Shown here: positions 43,530-55,060 of the stretch, piece after piece
How positions within the stretch are numbered: the stretch's first letter is position 1
How the letters are laid out: each line of letters starts with the position of its first letter
NCBI RefSeq assembly: GCF_003253745.1
Contig: NZ_MZXV01000062.1
Span: 124,001 to 188,000 of the forward strand
Length of the DNA stretch: 64,000 bases
Direction of reading: 5' to 3'
Source: Mesorhizobium kowhaii
Lineage (GTDB): Bacteria; Pseudomonadota; Alphaproteobacteria; Rhizobiales; Rhizobiaceae
Notes under the pieces: generated by a model
Database searches by the model: none
What the model was told of the DNA's origin: nothing
The model's input: only the letters and a program-made list of their open reading frames with translations
Translations under genes and position numbers: made by a program

Positions 43530-44015
43530 ATGCCGAGCAACGTCTTCCGCTTCGACGAAAGCTGGCACATCCCCGAGGGCACACCGCAGGAAGTGTGGGA
43601 GGTGCTCTCGGATGCCGAATTGCTGCCGCTCTGGTGGGGTGACGTCTACAAAGACGTGGTGCCACTCGACAGGAAGGGCAAGGCGACCATCGGTTCGCGC
43701 GCAAGAGCACGGGCTCGAGGCGCCCTGCCCTACGAACTGAACTTCATCATCGAGGCCGCTGAACTCGAACCCGGCCGGCTGGTGGTGGTGAAAACCCTTG
43801 GCGATTTCGACGGGCTGTGGCGGGCGGAATTGTCGCCGTCCGGCACCGGCACTCATGTGCAATTGACCTGGCAGGTCACGGTGCTGAGACCGATCCTCAA
43901 ATTTCTCGCACCGCTGCTGCGGCCGGCCTTCGCCTGGAACCATCGCTGGACAACGCCGCGCGGTGAAGCCGGCCTGCGGCGGTATCTGATCGAGAAAAAG
44001 AGCCGATCGGCTTAA
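43530..44015 (+). CDS. SRPBCC-family polyketide-cyclase-like protein
   Basis: 161 residues from ATG 43530 with GGAGGAAA upstream. MPSNVFRFDESWHIPEGTPQ, EVWEVLSDAELLPLWWGDVY and the C-terminal NHRWTTPRGEAGLRRYLIEK fit the SRPBCC fold (hydrophobic pocket). Ligand unknown. Confidence 0.82.
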   Translation: MPSNVFRFDESWHIPEGTPQEVWEVLSDAELLPLWWGDVYKDVVPLDRKGKATIGSRARARARGALPYELNFIIEAAELEPGRLVVVKTLGDFDGLWRAELSPSGTGTHVQLTWQVTVLRPILKFLAPLLRPAFAWNHRWTTPRGEAGLRRYLIEKKSRSA

Positions 44016-44056
44016 CCACGGCCTCTAAATTCCAATATACGACTGCCGTGTAGACG

Positions 44057-45079
44057 TCACCAGTTGCGGTTAAGCCATTCGCGTGCCGGTCGCTCGATGA
44101 TGTAGTAGCTGCAGAGCGCACAGACAAAGACCCCGGCCAGCATCGGGATCGGCGCGCTGCCTTGCTCATAGACGAATTTGTAGAACGGCTGCTGCCACAG
44201 ATAGAGCGAGTACGACCACAGCCCGAGCGTCGCCATCGGCCAGGAGGACAACAATCCGCTCAGATAGCGCGGGCTGAAATCGAGCGCGTTGACGGCCAGC
44301 GCCAGCAGCGGCACCGCGAAGAGATAGTGGATTGGCGTCGGCACCCGATCGAGGAACAGCACAATGGCGCAGATCGATGCCGCCAGCGCCACATGCTTGC
44401 CGCTGAACACCGCCGGCAGCCTGCCGTCGGCCTTGAGCAGGCAGATCGAGGCCGACAGCAGGATCGACGCGATATGCACATCGGTGCGCCAGTAGGTGGT
44501 TTCGTAGTCCATCCCGAACACCCAGTACGAAACCGCGCCGTTGGCCATGGCAAGCAAGGCCAGCGCCAGGAGCAGCACGACGACGCGAGAGCGGCTTGAG
44601 ACGACGACGCTGATCAGCGCCAGGATGATATAGGCGTGCTCCTCGATGCAGAGCGACCAGATATGGTCGAGCGCGCCTGCCCGCGTAACGAGAATGCCGG
44701 CATAATTGTAAGTGAATGTCAGCGCCGTCAGCGCCGCTTTCCATTTGAAGGCGATGAATGTGCCGGAGAGCGCAATCATCACGACGACCACGAAGACCAG
44801 AAGTGCGGGATAGATGCGGGAGAAGCGGCGCTTGAAGAATTTCTTCAGCGGGTAGCGCTCGATGAACAGGATCTCGCCCATCAGCCGGCCGCTGAGCACG
44901 AAGAAGAATTCGACGCCCAGCACGCCCAGATTGATTCCGGGAACGGGGAAAAAATGGCCGATCAGCACCAGGGCGATCGACAGGCCGCGCCAGCCATCGA
45001 GATAGGCCAGTCTTGTTCTGGCCGCTCTGTCGGCGACGGGTCGGGACGGGACGACATGCGTCGCGGAGATGTCGGTCAT
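44057..45079 (-). CDS. Acyltransferase 3 family membrane protein
   Basis: 340 residues with about ten hydrophobic segments and the family features: LAYLDGWRGLSIALVLIGHF with the catalytic-type His, then GVEFFFVLSGRLMGEILFIE and RRFSRIYPALLVFVVV. Such proteins O-acylate sugars of exopolysaccharide, lipopolysaccharide or Nod factors in the inner membrane. No polysaccharide genes are adjacent, so the substrate is not inferred. Confidence 0.88.
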   Translation of the reverse strand: MTDISATHVVPSRPVADRAARTRLAYLDGWRGLSIALVLIGHFFPVPGINLGVLGVEFFFVLSGRLMGEILFIERYPLKKFFKRRFSRIYPALLVFVVVVMIALSGTFIAFKWKAALTALTFTYNYAGILVTRAGALDHIWSLCIEEHAYIILALISVVVSSRSRVVVLLLALALLAMANGAVSYWVFGMDYETTYWRTDVHIASILLSASICLLKADGRLPAVFSGKHVALAASICAIVLFLDRVPTPIHYLFAVPLLALAVNALDFSPRYLSGLLSSWPMATLGLWSYSLYLWQQPFYKFVYEQGSAPIPMLAGVFVCALCSYYIIERPAREWLNRNW

Positions 45080-45311
45080 GCCGCTCCCTTCGCATTGAAA
45101 TATGCGAAAAGGGTCGCAGGTCGTGATGACACTCCGAACCCGGCTCGCGCTTGGTCACCGGTATAGTGCAGTGCAATATCGCTTTGTGCAAGTGCGAGAT
45201 TGCCGCTGGCGCTGGTCCACGGGAAGTATCGGTCCGGATTGCTTGAAACAAAGGGTGGTGCGCGGCAGTGCTTCTATCGGGAACGGGACAGCTACAGGCC
45301 GCCGCACGCGA

Positions 45312-45336
45312 GAAAGGGGCCGCTGCGGCCCCTTTC
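45312..45336. terminator. Perfect hairpin downstream of the molybdenum hydroxylase operon
   Basis: GAAAGGGGCCG and its complement surround a three-base loop. On the minus strand it lies about 150 bases beyond the FAD-subunit stop. The remainder of the 403-base gap 45080-45482 is repeat sequence without a gene. Confidence 0.55.
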
Positions 45337-45352
45337 CTTGTCCGCAACTGCT

Positions 45353-45439
45353 AAGCAATTCCAGGAAAGGTGTGAAACGGTTTTCCCGGGAAAAGCGCAT
45401 AGCGCTTTCCCTTAGGGAATTGCGTCAAAACAAAGAGAT
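45353..45439. repeat. 87-base dispersed intergenic repeat, copy A
   Basis: AAGCAATTCCAGGAAA through GGGAATTGCGTCAAAACAAA folds on itself (AGCAATTCC against GGAATTGC, plus internal TTTTCCCGGGAAAA). The copy at 58615-58701 is nearly identical. A TAGAGCGGTTC hairpin follows immediately, as in the 25927 element. Confidence 0.85.
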
Positions 45440-45482
45440 AGAGCGGTTCGGCGTTTCCGTGAAACGGCGAACCGCGCTAGCG

Positions 45483-46280
45483 TCAGGCGTTGGCGGCAGC
45501 CACCGCGCGCTTGGCCATCACCGCGATCAGATTGGCACGGTAGTCGGCCGACGCGTGGATGTCGGTCATCAAGTTCTTCGCCGGTACCTTCACGCCATCG
45601 AGCGCCGAGGCCGCGAAATTCTTGGCCAGTGCTGCCTCGATCTCCTTCGAACGGAAGACGCCATCATCGCCGGCGCCGGTGACGGCGACACTGACGCCAT
45701 CCTTGCCCTTGGCCACGAACACACCGACGATCGCATAGCGCGAGGCCGGGTTGCGGAATTTTTCGTAGGCCGCCTTGGCCGGCGCGGTGAAGCTTACCGC
45801 GGTGATGATCTCGCCGTCCTTCAACGACGTCTCGAACAGACCCTTGAAGAACTTGTCGGCGGCGATCGCGCGCTTGTTGGTAACGATGGTGGCGCCGAGC
45901 GCCAGCAACGCCGCCGGATAGTCGGCCGCCGGATCGTTGTTGGCGATCGAGCCGCCGATTGTGCCCCGGTGGCGCACCGCCGGATCGCCGATCAGCGACG
46001 CCAGATGGGCAAGCGCCGGGCAGGCCTTCTTCAGCTTCTCGTCATTGGCAACGTCAAAATGCGTGGAGGCAGCACCGATGGTGACCGTCTTGCCCGACAC
46101 CTTGACGCCCTGCAGCTCCTTGATCTTCGACAGGTCGACAAGGTCGGAGGGCGCGGCAAGCCGCGTCTTCATCGCCGGGATCAGCGTCATGCCGCCCGAA
46201 AGCAGCTTGGCGTCACCCGCCTTGATCAGCTTGGCGGCATCGGCGACCGAGGCGGCGCGGTGATAGTTGACCGAATACAT
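45483..46280 (-). CDS. FAD-binding (medium) subunit of CoxM-type molybdenum hydroxylase
   Basis: 265 residues from ATG 46280 with GAGGAGGAAG upstream. FAD-binding motifs LLSGGMTLIPAMKTRLAAPS and GTIGGSIANNDPAADYPAAL are clear. It passes electrons from the Fe-S subunit to FAD. Third gene of the S-L-M operon, 11 bases after the large subunit. Confidence 0.92.
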   Translation of the reverse strand: MYSVNYHRAASVADAAKLIKAGDAKLLSGGMTLIPAMKTRLAAPSDLVDLSKIKELQGVKVSGKTVTIGAASTHFDVANDEKLKKACPALAHLASLIGDPAVRHRGTIGGSIANNDPAADYPAALLALGATIVTNKRAIAADKFFKGLFETSLKDGEIITAVSFTAPAKAAYEKFRNPASRYAIVGVFVAKGKDGVSVAVTGAGDDGVFRSKEIEAALAKNFAASALDGVKVPAKNLMTDIHASADYRANLIAVMAKRAVAAANA

Positions 46281-46291
46281 GCTCTTCCTCC

Positions 46292-48643
<2,352 letters not shown>

Positions 48644-48680
48644 CAGAAATTCCTCCCGAAATTTTAGGGGAGCAGGTGAG

Positions 48681-48751
48681 TAGGGCAGTAAGGCAGTAGG
48701 GAAATTGGCTGCTGGTTCCCTACTGCCTTACTGCCTTACTGCCCTACTGCC
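48681..48751. repeat. Long hairpin with TACTGCC tandem repeats between L and S subunit genes
   Basis: A 20-base perfect stem (48684-48703 with 48716-48735) around a 12-base loop, then extra TACTGCC units to 48751. TACTGCC occurs several times at about eight-base spacing. It fills most of the 117-base gap in an otherwise compact operon. Confidence 0.8.
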
Positions 48752-48760
48752 TTGTCTATC

Positions 48761-49261
<501 letters not shown>

Positions 49262-49395
49262 GGTTCCTCCCTGGGTATCAACCTTGGTCATCACGCTGCC
49301 GACGCGGTGTTGGCGCTTCGGCCATGCGTTATTCGTACACTGCACAACGGACAAAAAACAGCACGTCTAAAAATCGTTACATTGTACTTTCGGTC

Positions 49396-50694
49396 ATGGC
49401 CGAGCCCAAACGTGAAGCCCCGGTCGCCCCATTGCCAAAACATGGTTTGAGGGCAACAATGTTGTCAGACGCCCGCGCGCCCGACGCGCATAAAACAGCG
49501 TCGGAGGAAATGCGGAGAACGCAGCTGGCTAGTTCACGGACGCGCTATGCATGCGGCCTGTCGGCGCTCACCACGGATGAGCCCGACATGGACGCGTTCG
49601 CCACTGCGATCGCGTTGGAGGCCGCGGCAATCGATGCCGGCTTCGCCCTGCTGTTCTTTTCCCAGAGCCTTGTCGAGGCCGACACTCTTTCCCAGGCGCT
49701 CATGACTCACGCGCCGGCGCTCCACCACGCGGGCTGCTCGACCGCCGGCGAGATCACGCCGCAAGGCCTTGAGGACGGCCATGTGCTCGCCATGCTGCTT
49801 CCATCCGCCGCGTTCACCGCCGTCAGCGTGATGGTCGACAACCTGTCCTCGTCGGGCATGGACAGCATCACCAGCGAGGTCGAGGCTTTGCGGCGGTCGC
49901 TGCGCGCGCACCTGGGTTGCGACCGCACCAAAGGCACGTTCGCACTCTGCTTCATCGACGGGCTCTCCTATGCCGAGGAAGCGGTGAGTTCGGCCATCCA
50001 TTGGGGCCTCGACGACATACCGCTGCTCGGCGGCTCGGCCGGCGATGACCTGAAGTTCGAGACGACGCGCCTGATCTGGAACGGCAAGGTCACCTCCGAC
50101 AGCGCCATCATCGTGCTGATCGCCACCGAAATTCCCTTCCACGTCTTCAAGACCGACAATTTCGTTCCCACCGATGAAAAGCTGGTGGTCACGGCGTCCG
50201 ATCCCGATCACCGCATCGTTAGCGAGTTCAACGCCACCAATGCAGCGGAGGAATATGCGGCGTCCGTCGGCATTGTCCCGCAGACGCTGACGCCGCTGAG
50301 TTTCGCCTCGCATCCGGTGGTGGTGAAGGTGGGCGGCGAATATTATTGCCGGTCGATCCAGAAGATGCATCCCGACGGCTCGCTGTCGTTCTTCTGCGCC
50401 ATAGACGACGGCGTCGTGCTGTCGATCGCCCAGCCCAAGGACATGGTCGAATCGACGCGCGCGGCACTGCGGGATGTCGAGGAGCGGCTTGGCGGCATCG
50501 ACATGATCCTCGGCTTCGACTGCGTGCTGCGCCGGCTGGACGCGCGCAACCGCCAGGTCTTTCGCGACATCTCGGAGCTCTACCGGGTCAACAATGTCAT
50601 CGGCTTCGGCACCTATGGCGAACAGTACCGGTCGATGCATTTGAACCAGACCTTCACCGGCATCGCCTTTGGCCAACGACAGGCGGCGGAATAA
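49396..50694 (+). CDS. FIST-domain sensory protein
   Basis: About 432 residues with FIST N (AIALEAAAIDAGFALLFFSQ, HHAGCSTAGEITPQGLEDGH, LLGGSAGDDLKFETTRLIWN) and FIST C (VGGEYYCRSIQKMHPDGSLS, GFDCVLRRLDARNRQVFRDI, NVIGFGTYGEQYRSMHLNQT). FIST modules are thought to bind small ligands such as amino acids and to signal to kinases. Its stop is one base before the next gene, a hybrid kinase, so the two form a sensor pair. Start is uncertain: 49396 (MAEPKREAP) is chosen, with MLSDARAP and MRRTQLASS as later options. Confidence 0.88.
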   Translation: MAEPKREAPVAPLPKHGLRATMLSDARAPDAHKTASEEMRRTQLASSRTRYACGLSALTTDEPDMDAFATAIALEAAAIDAGFALLFFSQSLVEADTLSQALMTHAPALHHAGCSTAGEITPQGLEDGHVLAMLLPSAAFTAVSVMVDNLSSSGMDSITSEVEALRRSLRAHLGCDRTKGTFALCFIDGLSYAEEAVSSAIHWGLDDIPLLGGSAGDDLKFETTRLIWNGKVTSDSAIIVLIATEIPFHVFKTDNFVPTDEKLVVTASDPDHRIVSEFNATNAAEEYAASVGIVPQTLTPLSFASHPVVVKVGGEYYCRSIQKMHPDGSLSFFCAIDDGVVLSIAQPKDMVESTRAALRDVEERLGGIDMILGFDCVLRRLDARNRQVFRDISELYRVNNVIGFGTYGEQYRSMHLNQTFTGIAFGQRQAAE

Positions 50695-50695
50695 G

Positions 50696-52036
50696 ATGCC
50701 GCTGAGGGACATAAACGACCTTGAAAAGCTGAAGAAGATCAACGCCGCACTTGTCAGCCGCGTCGAGCGCTCGATGGACCAGCAAGGCAATGCCTTCTCG
50801 CTGTTCCAGACCGCGATTTCGCTGGAAAATCGGGTGCGTACGCGCACCGAGGAGCTGCACTCGACCCTGCGCCGGCTGGAGCAATCGAACATCGACCTCA
50901 GCGCCGCCAAGGAAAACGCCGAACTGGCGAACCTGTCCAAGACCCGCTTCCTCGCCGCCGCCAGCCACGACGTGCTGCAGCCGCTGAATGCCGCCCACCT
51001 CTCGGTTTCGGCGCTCGCCGAAGTGCAGACCAGCGACGAAGGCAGGAAGCTCGTGCGGCAGGTCGAGCGCTCGCTGGAGACGATGGAGGACCTGCTGCGC
51101 ACGCTGCTCGACATCTCCAAGCTCGACGCCGGCGTGGTGCAGGCCGAGACCGGCGACGTCAGCCTGGAGGCGCTGTTCTCGTCGCTGCGCTCGGACTTTC
51201 AGCCGGTGGCGGAACTCAAGGGACTGTCGCTGAAATTCCGGCCGGTCAACGCCGTGGTCCGCTCCGACCGCACGCTGCTGCGCCGCATCCTGCAGAACAT
51301 TCTCTCCAATGCGCTGGGCTATACACGCTCGGGCGGCGTGCTCGTCGGCACCAGGCATCGCGGCGACACCATCCGCATCGACGTCGCCGACACAGGCTGC
51401 GGCATTCCCGAAGACCAGCGCGAGGCGGTGTTCGAGGAATTCCACCGCGGCACCTCGTCGGCCAATGCAGAGCTGGACGGCGGCGGTCTCGGGCTCGGGC
51501 TTGCCATCGTGCGCCGCATGGCCAGCGCGCTCGGCCATCCCGTGACATTTTCATCGAAGGTCGGCCGCGGCACGATCTTCCACATCGATGTTCCCGTCGG
51601 CATCGGCGCCCCGGCCGACGCCATCGCCAACAGCGCCGACATGGAACGGCCGCGCGGCTACGGCCTGTTCGGCACCAAGGTGCTGCTGATCGAGAACGAT
51701 GTCGAGGTGCTGCAGGCCATGACCTTCCTGCTCGAGCGCTGGCAATGCCTGGTGCGGGCCGCGACCTCGACCGACGACGCCCTCGACATGCTTGGCGACA
51801 CCGACTGGGTGCCCGACATCGTCATTGCCGACCAGCATCTCGACGGCGGCGATCTCGGCACCGCCACCATCGCCGAGGTCCGCGACTATCTCGGCCGCGC
51901 CGTGCCGGCGCTGATCGTCACCGCCGACAGTTCGGAAGCCGTCGCCAAGGCGGCGCGCGCGGGCGGCATCGAACTGATGCGCAAGCCGCTGAAGCCGGCA
52001 CAATTGAGGGCGCTGCTGGCGCATCTGCTGGCTTAG
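50696..52036 (+). CDS. Cytoplasmic hybrid histidine kinase
   Basis: 446 residues without membrane segments. An N-terminal coiled coil (about 10-85) leads to a HisKA domain with phospho-acceptor His91 (RFLAAASHDVLQPLNAAHLS), an HATPase domain (N box with Asn205, DTGCGIPED near 232, GGGLGLGLAIVRR near 262), and a receiver from about 327 with Asp379 as likely phosphorylation site (PDIVIADQHLDGG). The SHDVLQPLNA form of the H box is the NahK-like/FIST-associated type. Probably receives input from the preceding FIST protein and signals to the LuxR-type regulator at 55145. Confidence 0.9.
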   Translation: MPLRDINDLEKLKKINAALVSRVERSMDQQGNAFSLFQTAISLENRVRTRTEELHSTLRRLEQSNIDLSAAKENAELANLSKTRFLAAASHDVLQPLNAAHLSVSALAEVQTSDEGRKLVRQVERSLETMEDLLRTLLDISKLDAGVVQAETGDVSLEALFSSLRSDFQPVAELKGLSLKFRPVNAVVRSDRTLLRRILQNILSNALGYTRSGGVLVGTRHRGDTIRIDVADTGCGIPEDQREAVFEEFHRGTSSANAELDGGGLGLGLAIVRRMASALGHPVTFSSKVGRGTIFHIDVPVGIGAPADAIANSADMERPRGYGLFGTKVLLIENDVEVLQAMTFLLERWQCLVRAATSTDDALDMLGDTDWVPDIVIADQHLDGGDLGTATIAEVRDYLGRAVPALIVTADSSEAVAKAARAGGIELMRKPLKPAQLRALLAHLLA

Positions 52037-52066
52037 ATTCCCTCACGAAGGAGCGGTGGGACCGGA

Positions 52067-52498
52067 ATGACTAATACAATTCTTAGCTATCTGGGAAAGC
52101 CGGTATCGTTACTTTTGACGTCACCACCGTTTAAATCCTGGAAATTCAAAAAAACTGTTGATGATGACCTTCCAGAAATCCGTATAAATTACGTTTCTGC
52201 ACGTAATAAGTTTTCTATCATCTGCGATGATGATGAAAAGATAGACACCATATTCATAGAATCTGGCAATTTGGATCGAGATCTCTTTAGTATCCCATTT
52301 TTATGGAGTCGCGACGACGTGCTGAGTAACCTTGGTGCGCCCTCGAAAAGCGGCGAGGCGCGGAGAGATCCTATTTTGGGCGAATATGGCCCCTGGGACC
52401 GATTTGACGAGGCGCATCATTCAATACATGTCTCATATCAAGCCCATGCAGATCGGATAAGGATGGTAACGCTGATGCGCGCTGACGTGGTGCCCTGA
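52067..52498 (+). CDS. Immunity-like protein upstream of the Rhs fragment
   Basis: 143 residues, AT-richer than its neighbours. It has a soluble fold with FSIPFLWSRDDVLSNLGAPS, KSGEARRDPILGEYGPWDRF and HSIHVSYQAHADRIRMVTLM. This SRDDVLxxLGxPSKSG...WDRFD pattern I associate with immunity-type proteins encoded beside Rhs and other polymorphic toxins. That link is from memory, not from a search. It lies 30 bases after the kinase stop and may be an orphan immunity gene. Confidence 0.6.
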   Translation: MTNTILSYLGKPVSLLLTSPPFKSWKFKKTVDDDLPEIRINYVSARNKFSIICDDDEKIDTIFIESGNLDRDLFSIPFLWSRDDVLSNLGAPSKSGEARRDPILGEYGPWDRFDEAHHSIHVSYQAHADRIRMVTLMRADVVP

Positions 52499-52557
52499 GC
52501 AACCGAGGAATACGCGCCTCGCGCGACCTTCGTTGCGAATTACGAACTACAGTTACA

Positions 52558-54084
52558 GTGCACTTTTACCATACCCCGCTCGACCATCGTTGCACTCCAC
52601 CCGCACACTTTGCGCGAAAAAATAGTGCACTGTCACCGTATTCCGGGCGGACGCCCGCCGACAGCTGGACCTATGTCTATGACGGCGCCGACCGGCTGAC
52701 CTCATCCAACAATGCCGGCAACAACGCGCTCGACGAAAACTTCGTCTATGCCGCCAACGACAACATGACCTCACGGACGCGGGTGGGCACCTATGTCTAC
52801 CCCTCGGGGGGCGCACCTCGTCCGCATGCGCCAACCTCGGTCGGCACCAAGACGCTGGCCTATGACGCCAATGGCAACATGACATCAGACGGCTCCAGAA
52901 CGCTGGTCTGGGACGAGGCCAATCGGCTGAAGACCATCACGCTCTCATCCAACACCGTCAATCTCGCCTATGGACCCGACGGGGCTCGGGCGAAGAAGAC
53001 CTCCGCTTTCGCCACCACGCTCTATCCCGACGCGTCGGTCGAGATCGATCCGAAAACACCGGGGGCGGAAATCTACACCCGGTATCCCCATCCTGACGTC
53101 AAGGTTGTCAACGGCGCCATATACTTCCTGCACCGCGATCACCTGGCCTCGGTCCGCATGGTCACCGATGCCGCGGGCGCCATTTTCGAGCAGACCAACT
53201 ACGCCACCTATGGCGAACGCCTCAACACAGGCTTCCAGACGCAGAAGGGCTACATCGGCGAGCGCTTCGATCCCGAGACCGGGTTGCTCTATCTCAATGC
53301 ACGATACATGGATCCGGTGCTGGGGAGGTTTATTTCGCCGGACGATTGGGACCCGACATTGCCGGGCGTCGGTACCAATCGGTATGCGTATGCCGGAAAT
53401 GATCCAGTCAATAAGGCGGACAACAATGGGCACGCAGACGGCGATCCTGGGTACTGGGGTGGGGGCCCAATTGGGCCATTCGACACCGGCTATCGCAACG
53501 CAGACGTAGCGCTCAATTCAGTCGCGTCTGCGATGAACATGGTCGCAGGTCCCATCGTTGAGGTAGGCGCCGCGTATGACCCATATGCAGACGTCGTCAC
53601 AAATTTCTCGAATACCACACCCACCGCTTTCGATGACACATTCGCAGCATTCGGAAAATATACCGCAACCGCTGCGGTTTCCGCAAGAATGGGATGGCCG
53701 GCAAGGATAGACGATCACCACATCATATCCAATACATTTAGAAACCATCCTTTGATAAAGGCCCTGGATATTAACTTAGACGCTAAGGAAAATCTTATGC
53801 CTGCTCTTCAGAGAGGATTTACTGACGCCCATCGCGTGTACAATGCCGATGTTCGCCGCCAGCTAGATACGATAAATCACTTGCTGGAGACACGCCAAAT
53901 TACACCTGATAAAGCACGTCAAGAAGTGGCTGCGCTTCGATCTCGGATGAAAGAGTACGTTGAAAAAAATCCTGATGCGTTGACAAAGGCAAAACCAGAA
54001 ACGACAACAGATAAGCAAACAACAACAGAAAAGTCGGATGGGAATAGTGGGTTCGGTGTAAATGATTCAGTTCCAAATAAGTAG
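52558..54084 (+). CDS. Rhs-repeat core fragment with C-terminal HNH/AHH-like nuclease toxin
   Basis: 508 residues; start GTG 52558 is provisional because homology begins only at about residue 34. YD repeats (YDGADRLTSS, YDANGNMTSDG, WDEANRL) lead to the Rhs core signature FDPETGLLYLNARYMDPVLG and NRYAYAGNDPVNKADNNG (residues 237-291). After this the DNA becomes AT-richer and the sequence changes to a tip domain with DDHHIISNTFRNHPLIKALD (385-404), ENLMPALQRGFTDAHRVYNA (411-430), the layout of AHH-type HNH/endonuclease VII toxins. The usual long N-terminal Rhs shell and any export domain are missing, so this is an orphan tip or a truncated gene. Confidence 0.85.
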   Translation: MHFYHTPLDHRCTPPAHFARKNSALSPYSGRTPADSWTYVYDGADRLTSSNNAGNNALDENFVYAANDNMTSRTRVGTYVYPSGGAPRPHAPTSVGTKTLAYDANGNMTSDGSRTLVWDEANRLKTITLSSNTVNLAYGPDGARAKKTSAFATTLYPDASVEIDPKTPGAEIYTRYPHPDVKVVNGAIYFLHRDHLASVRMVTDAAGAIFEQTNYATYGERLNTGFQTQKGYIGERFDPETGLLYLNARYMDPVLGRFISPDDWDPTLPGVGTNRYAYAGNDPVNKADNNGHADGDPGYWGGGPIGPFDTGYRNADVALNSVASAMNMVAGPIVEVGAAYDPYADVVTNFSNTTPTAFDDTFAAFGKYTATAAVSARMGWPARIDDHHIISNTFRNHPLIKALDINLDAKENLMPALQRGFTDAHRVYNADVRRQLDTINHLLETRQITPDKARQEVAALRSRMKEYVEKNPDALTKAKPETTTDKQTTTEKSDGNSGFGVNDSVPNK

Positions 54085-54103
54085 TTAATGGTAGAGAACG
54101 AAT

Positions 54104-54688
54104 ATGGCATGGGTATGGTACGATAGACTGGATACGGATTTTGAGCCAGCGGAGTTCGACTACAATTCTCCAGTGAGAATGGCAGACACATTGACGTCAG
54201 TTCCAATTGATCCAATTTTGGGGCGCCCGCTGTATCGGGCTAAATCAAACTTGAAAAATTTCGAGAGCCTCCATTGTCCACCCACTGGAGACCCCCCGGC
54301 CGTTGACTTAATATGGCAAGAAATCATTTTACGATTTGTACCAAAGGAACTTGTTCAATTTTTGCCGATAACACTGATGGCTAGAGATGGCGAAACTCAA
54401 AAATTCTCCTGGGTTCTTCCATTCGGCCGGGTGCGCTGTATAGATCCTGATCGGTCTGGCGTAACAAGCAAAATAGAAAAGCCGGATATAACTCTTATAA
54501 TTTCATGCAACTATTATGTTCACTATGAAAAATGCTTGGGAAGCACGCATTTGGCTCGGGATGAACAGCAGCTAAACCACATAGTAATTTCGGACGAATT
54601 GAGAAACGCTCTGGCTGAAACTGGCGAATCGGGTATGTTTTTCCGACCAGAAGACATCCCAACAATGGGTCGACGAATTGTCAACTAG
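54104..54688 (+). CDS. Probable cognate immunity protein, Imm11/DUF1629-like
   Basis: 194 residues, distinctly AT-rich. Starts MAWVWYDRLDTDFEPAEFDY and ends NHIVISDELRNALAETGESG, MFFRPEDIP. The xxVSDELxxALxxxGxxGxxFRP ending is typical of Imm11-type (DUF1629) immunity proteins. Position 20 bases after the toxin tip is where a cognate immunity gene is expected. Assignment is inferred from pattern and location. Confidence 0.7.
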   Translation: MAWVWYDRLDTDFEPAEFDYNSPVRMADTLTSVPIDPILGRPLYRAKSNLKNFESLHCPPTGDPPAVDLIWQEIILRFVPKELVQFLPITLMARDGETQKFSWVLPFGRVRCIDPDRSGVTSKIEKPDITLIISCNYYVHYEKCLGSTHLARDEQQLNHIVISDELRNALAETGESGMFFRPEDIPTMGRRIVN

Positions 54689-54909
54689 CTGCTTTATTTT
54701 TGCCGCCCACCACCGAATTCGGATTGGATCGAATTATATACTCTGCCATCACTGGGGTGTTTGACGCTGGGCGAGCGTATTTCAGAGAGCAACCGACCGC
54801 CCCGTGCATCTCTTAGATTGCAGTGACAAAATTATGGTGACAGTGCTGGACTGCACCCCGTAAGTGAGACACGTCAATTTCTGTGACAGGTTATCGTGGA
54901 CGATGACCA

Positions 54910-55060
54910 ATGACAGACAAAATGACGTTTAGAACGTCTCCGACGCCCTTTAACTTGGCGGCGATCAAGCGGCTTGAGGCGGGGAGGCTGTGTTGCCTTT
55001 GCCGCGCGAGCTCGGTGTTTCGCGCAAACTTCTGCATAACTAGCGCAAGGCATGCGGCCT
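54910..55060 (+). pseudogene. Frameshifted IS3-type transposase OrfA remnant
   Basis: ATG 54910 begins a frame with RTSPTPFNLAAIKRLEAG; the sequence then continues one frame over as EAVLPLPRELGVSRKLLHN followed by a stop and RKACGLP. Together these match the helix-turn-helix of IS3-family OrfA proteins (FKLAAVRRLEAGE...ARELGVSRKLLYxWRKA). OrfB is absent. The rest of the 456-base gap 54689-55144 shows no gene. Confidence 0.7.

Noticed and set aside
48681..48751. CRISPR-like repeat
   Set aside because: Units are only seven bases with one-base spacers; it is a tandem-repeat hairpin.
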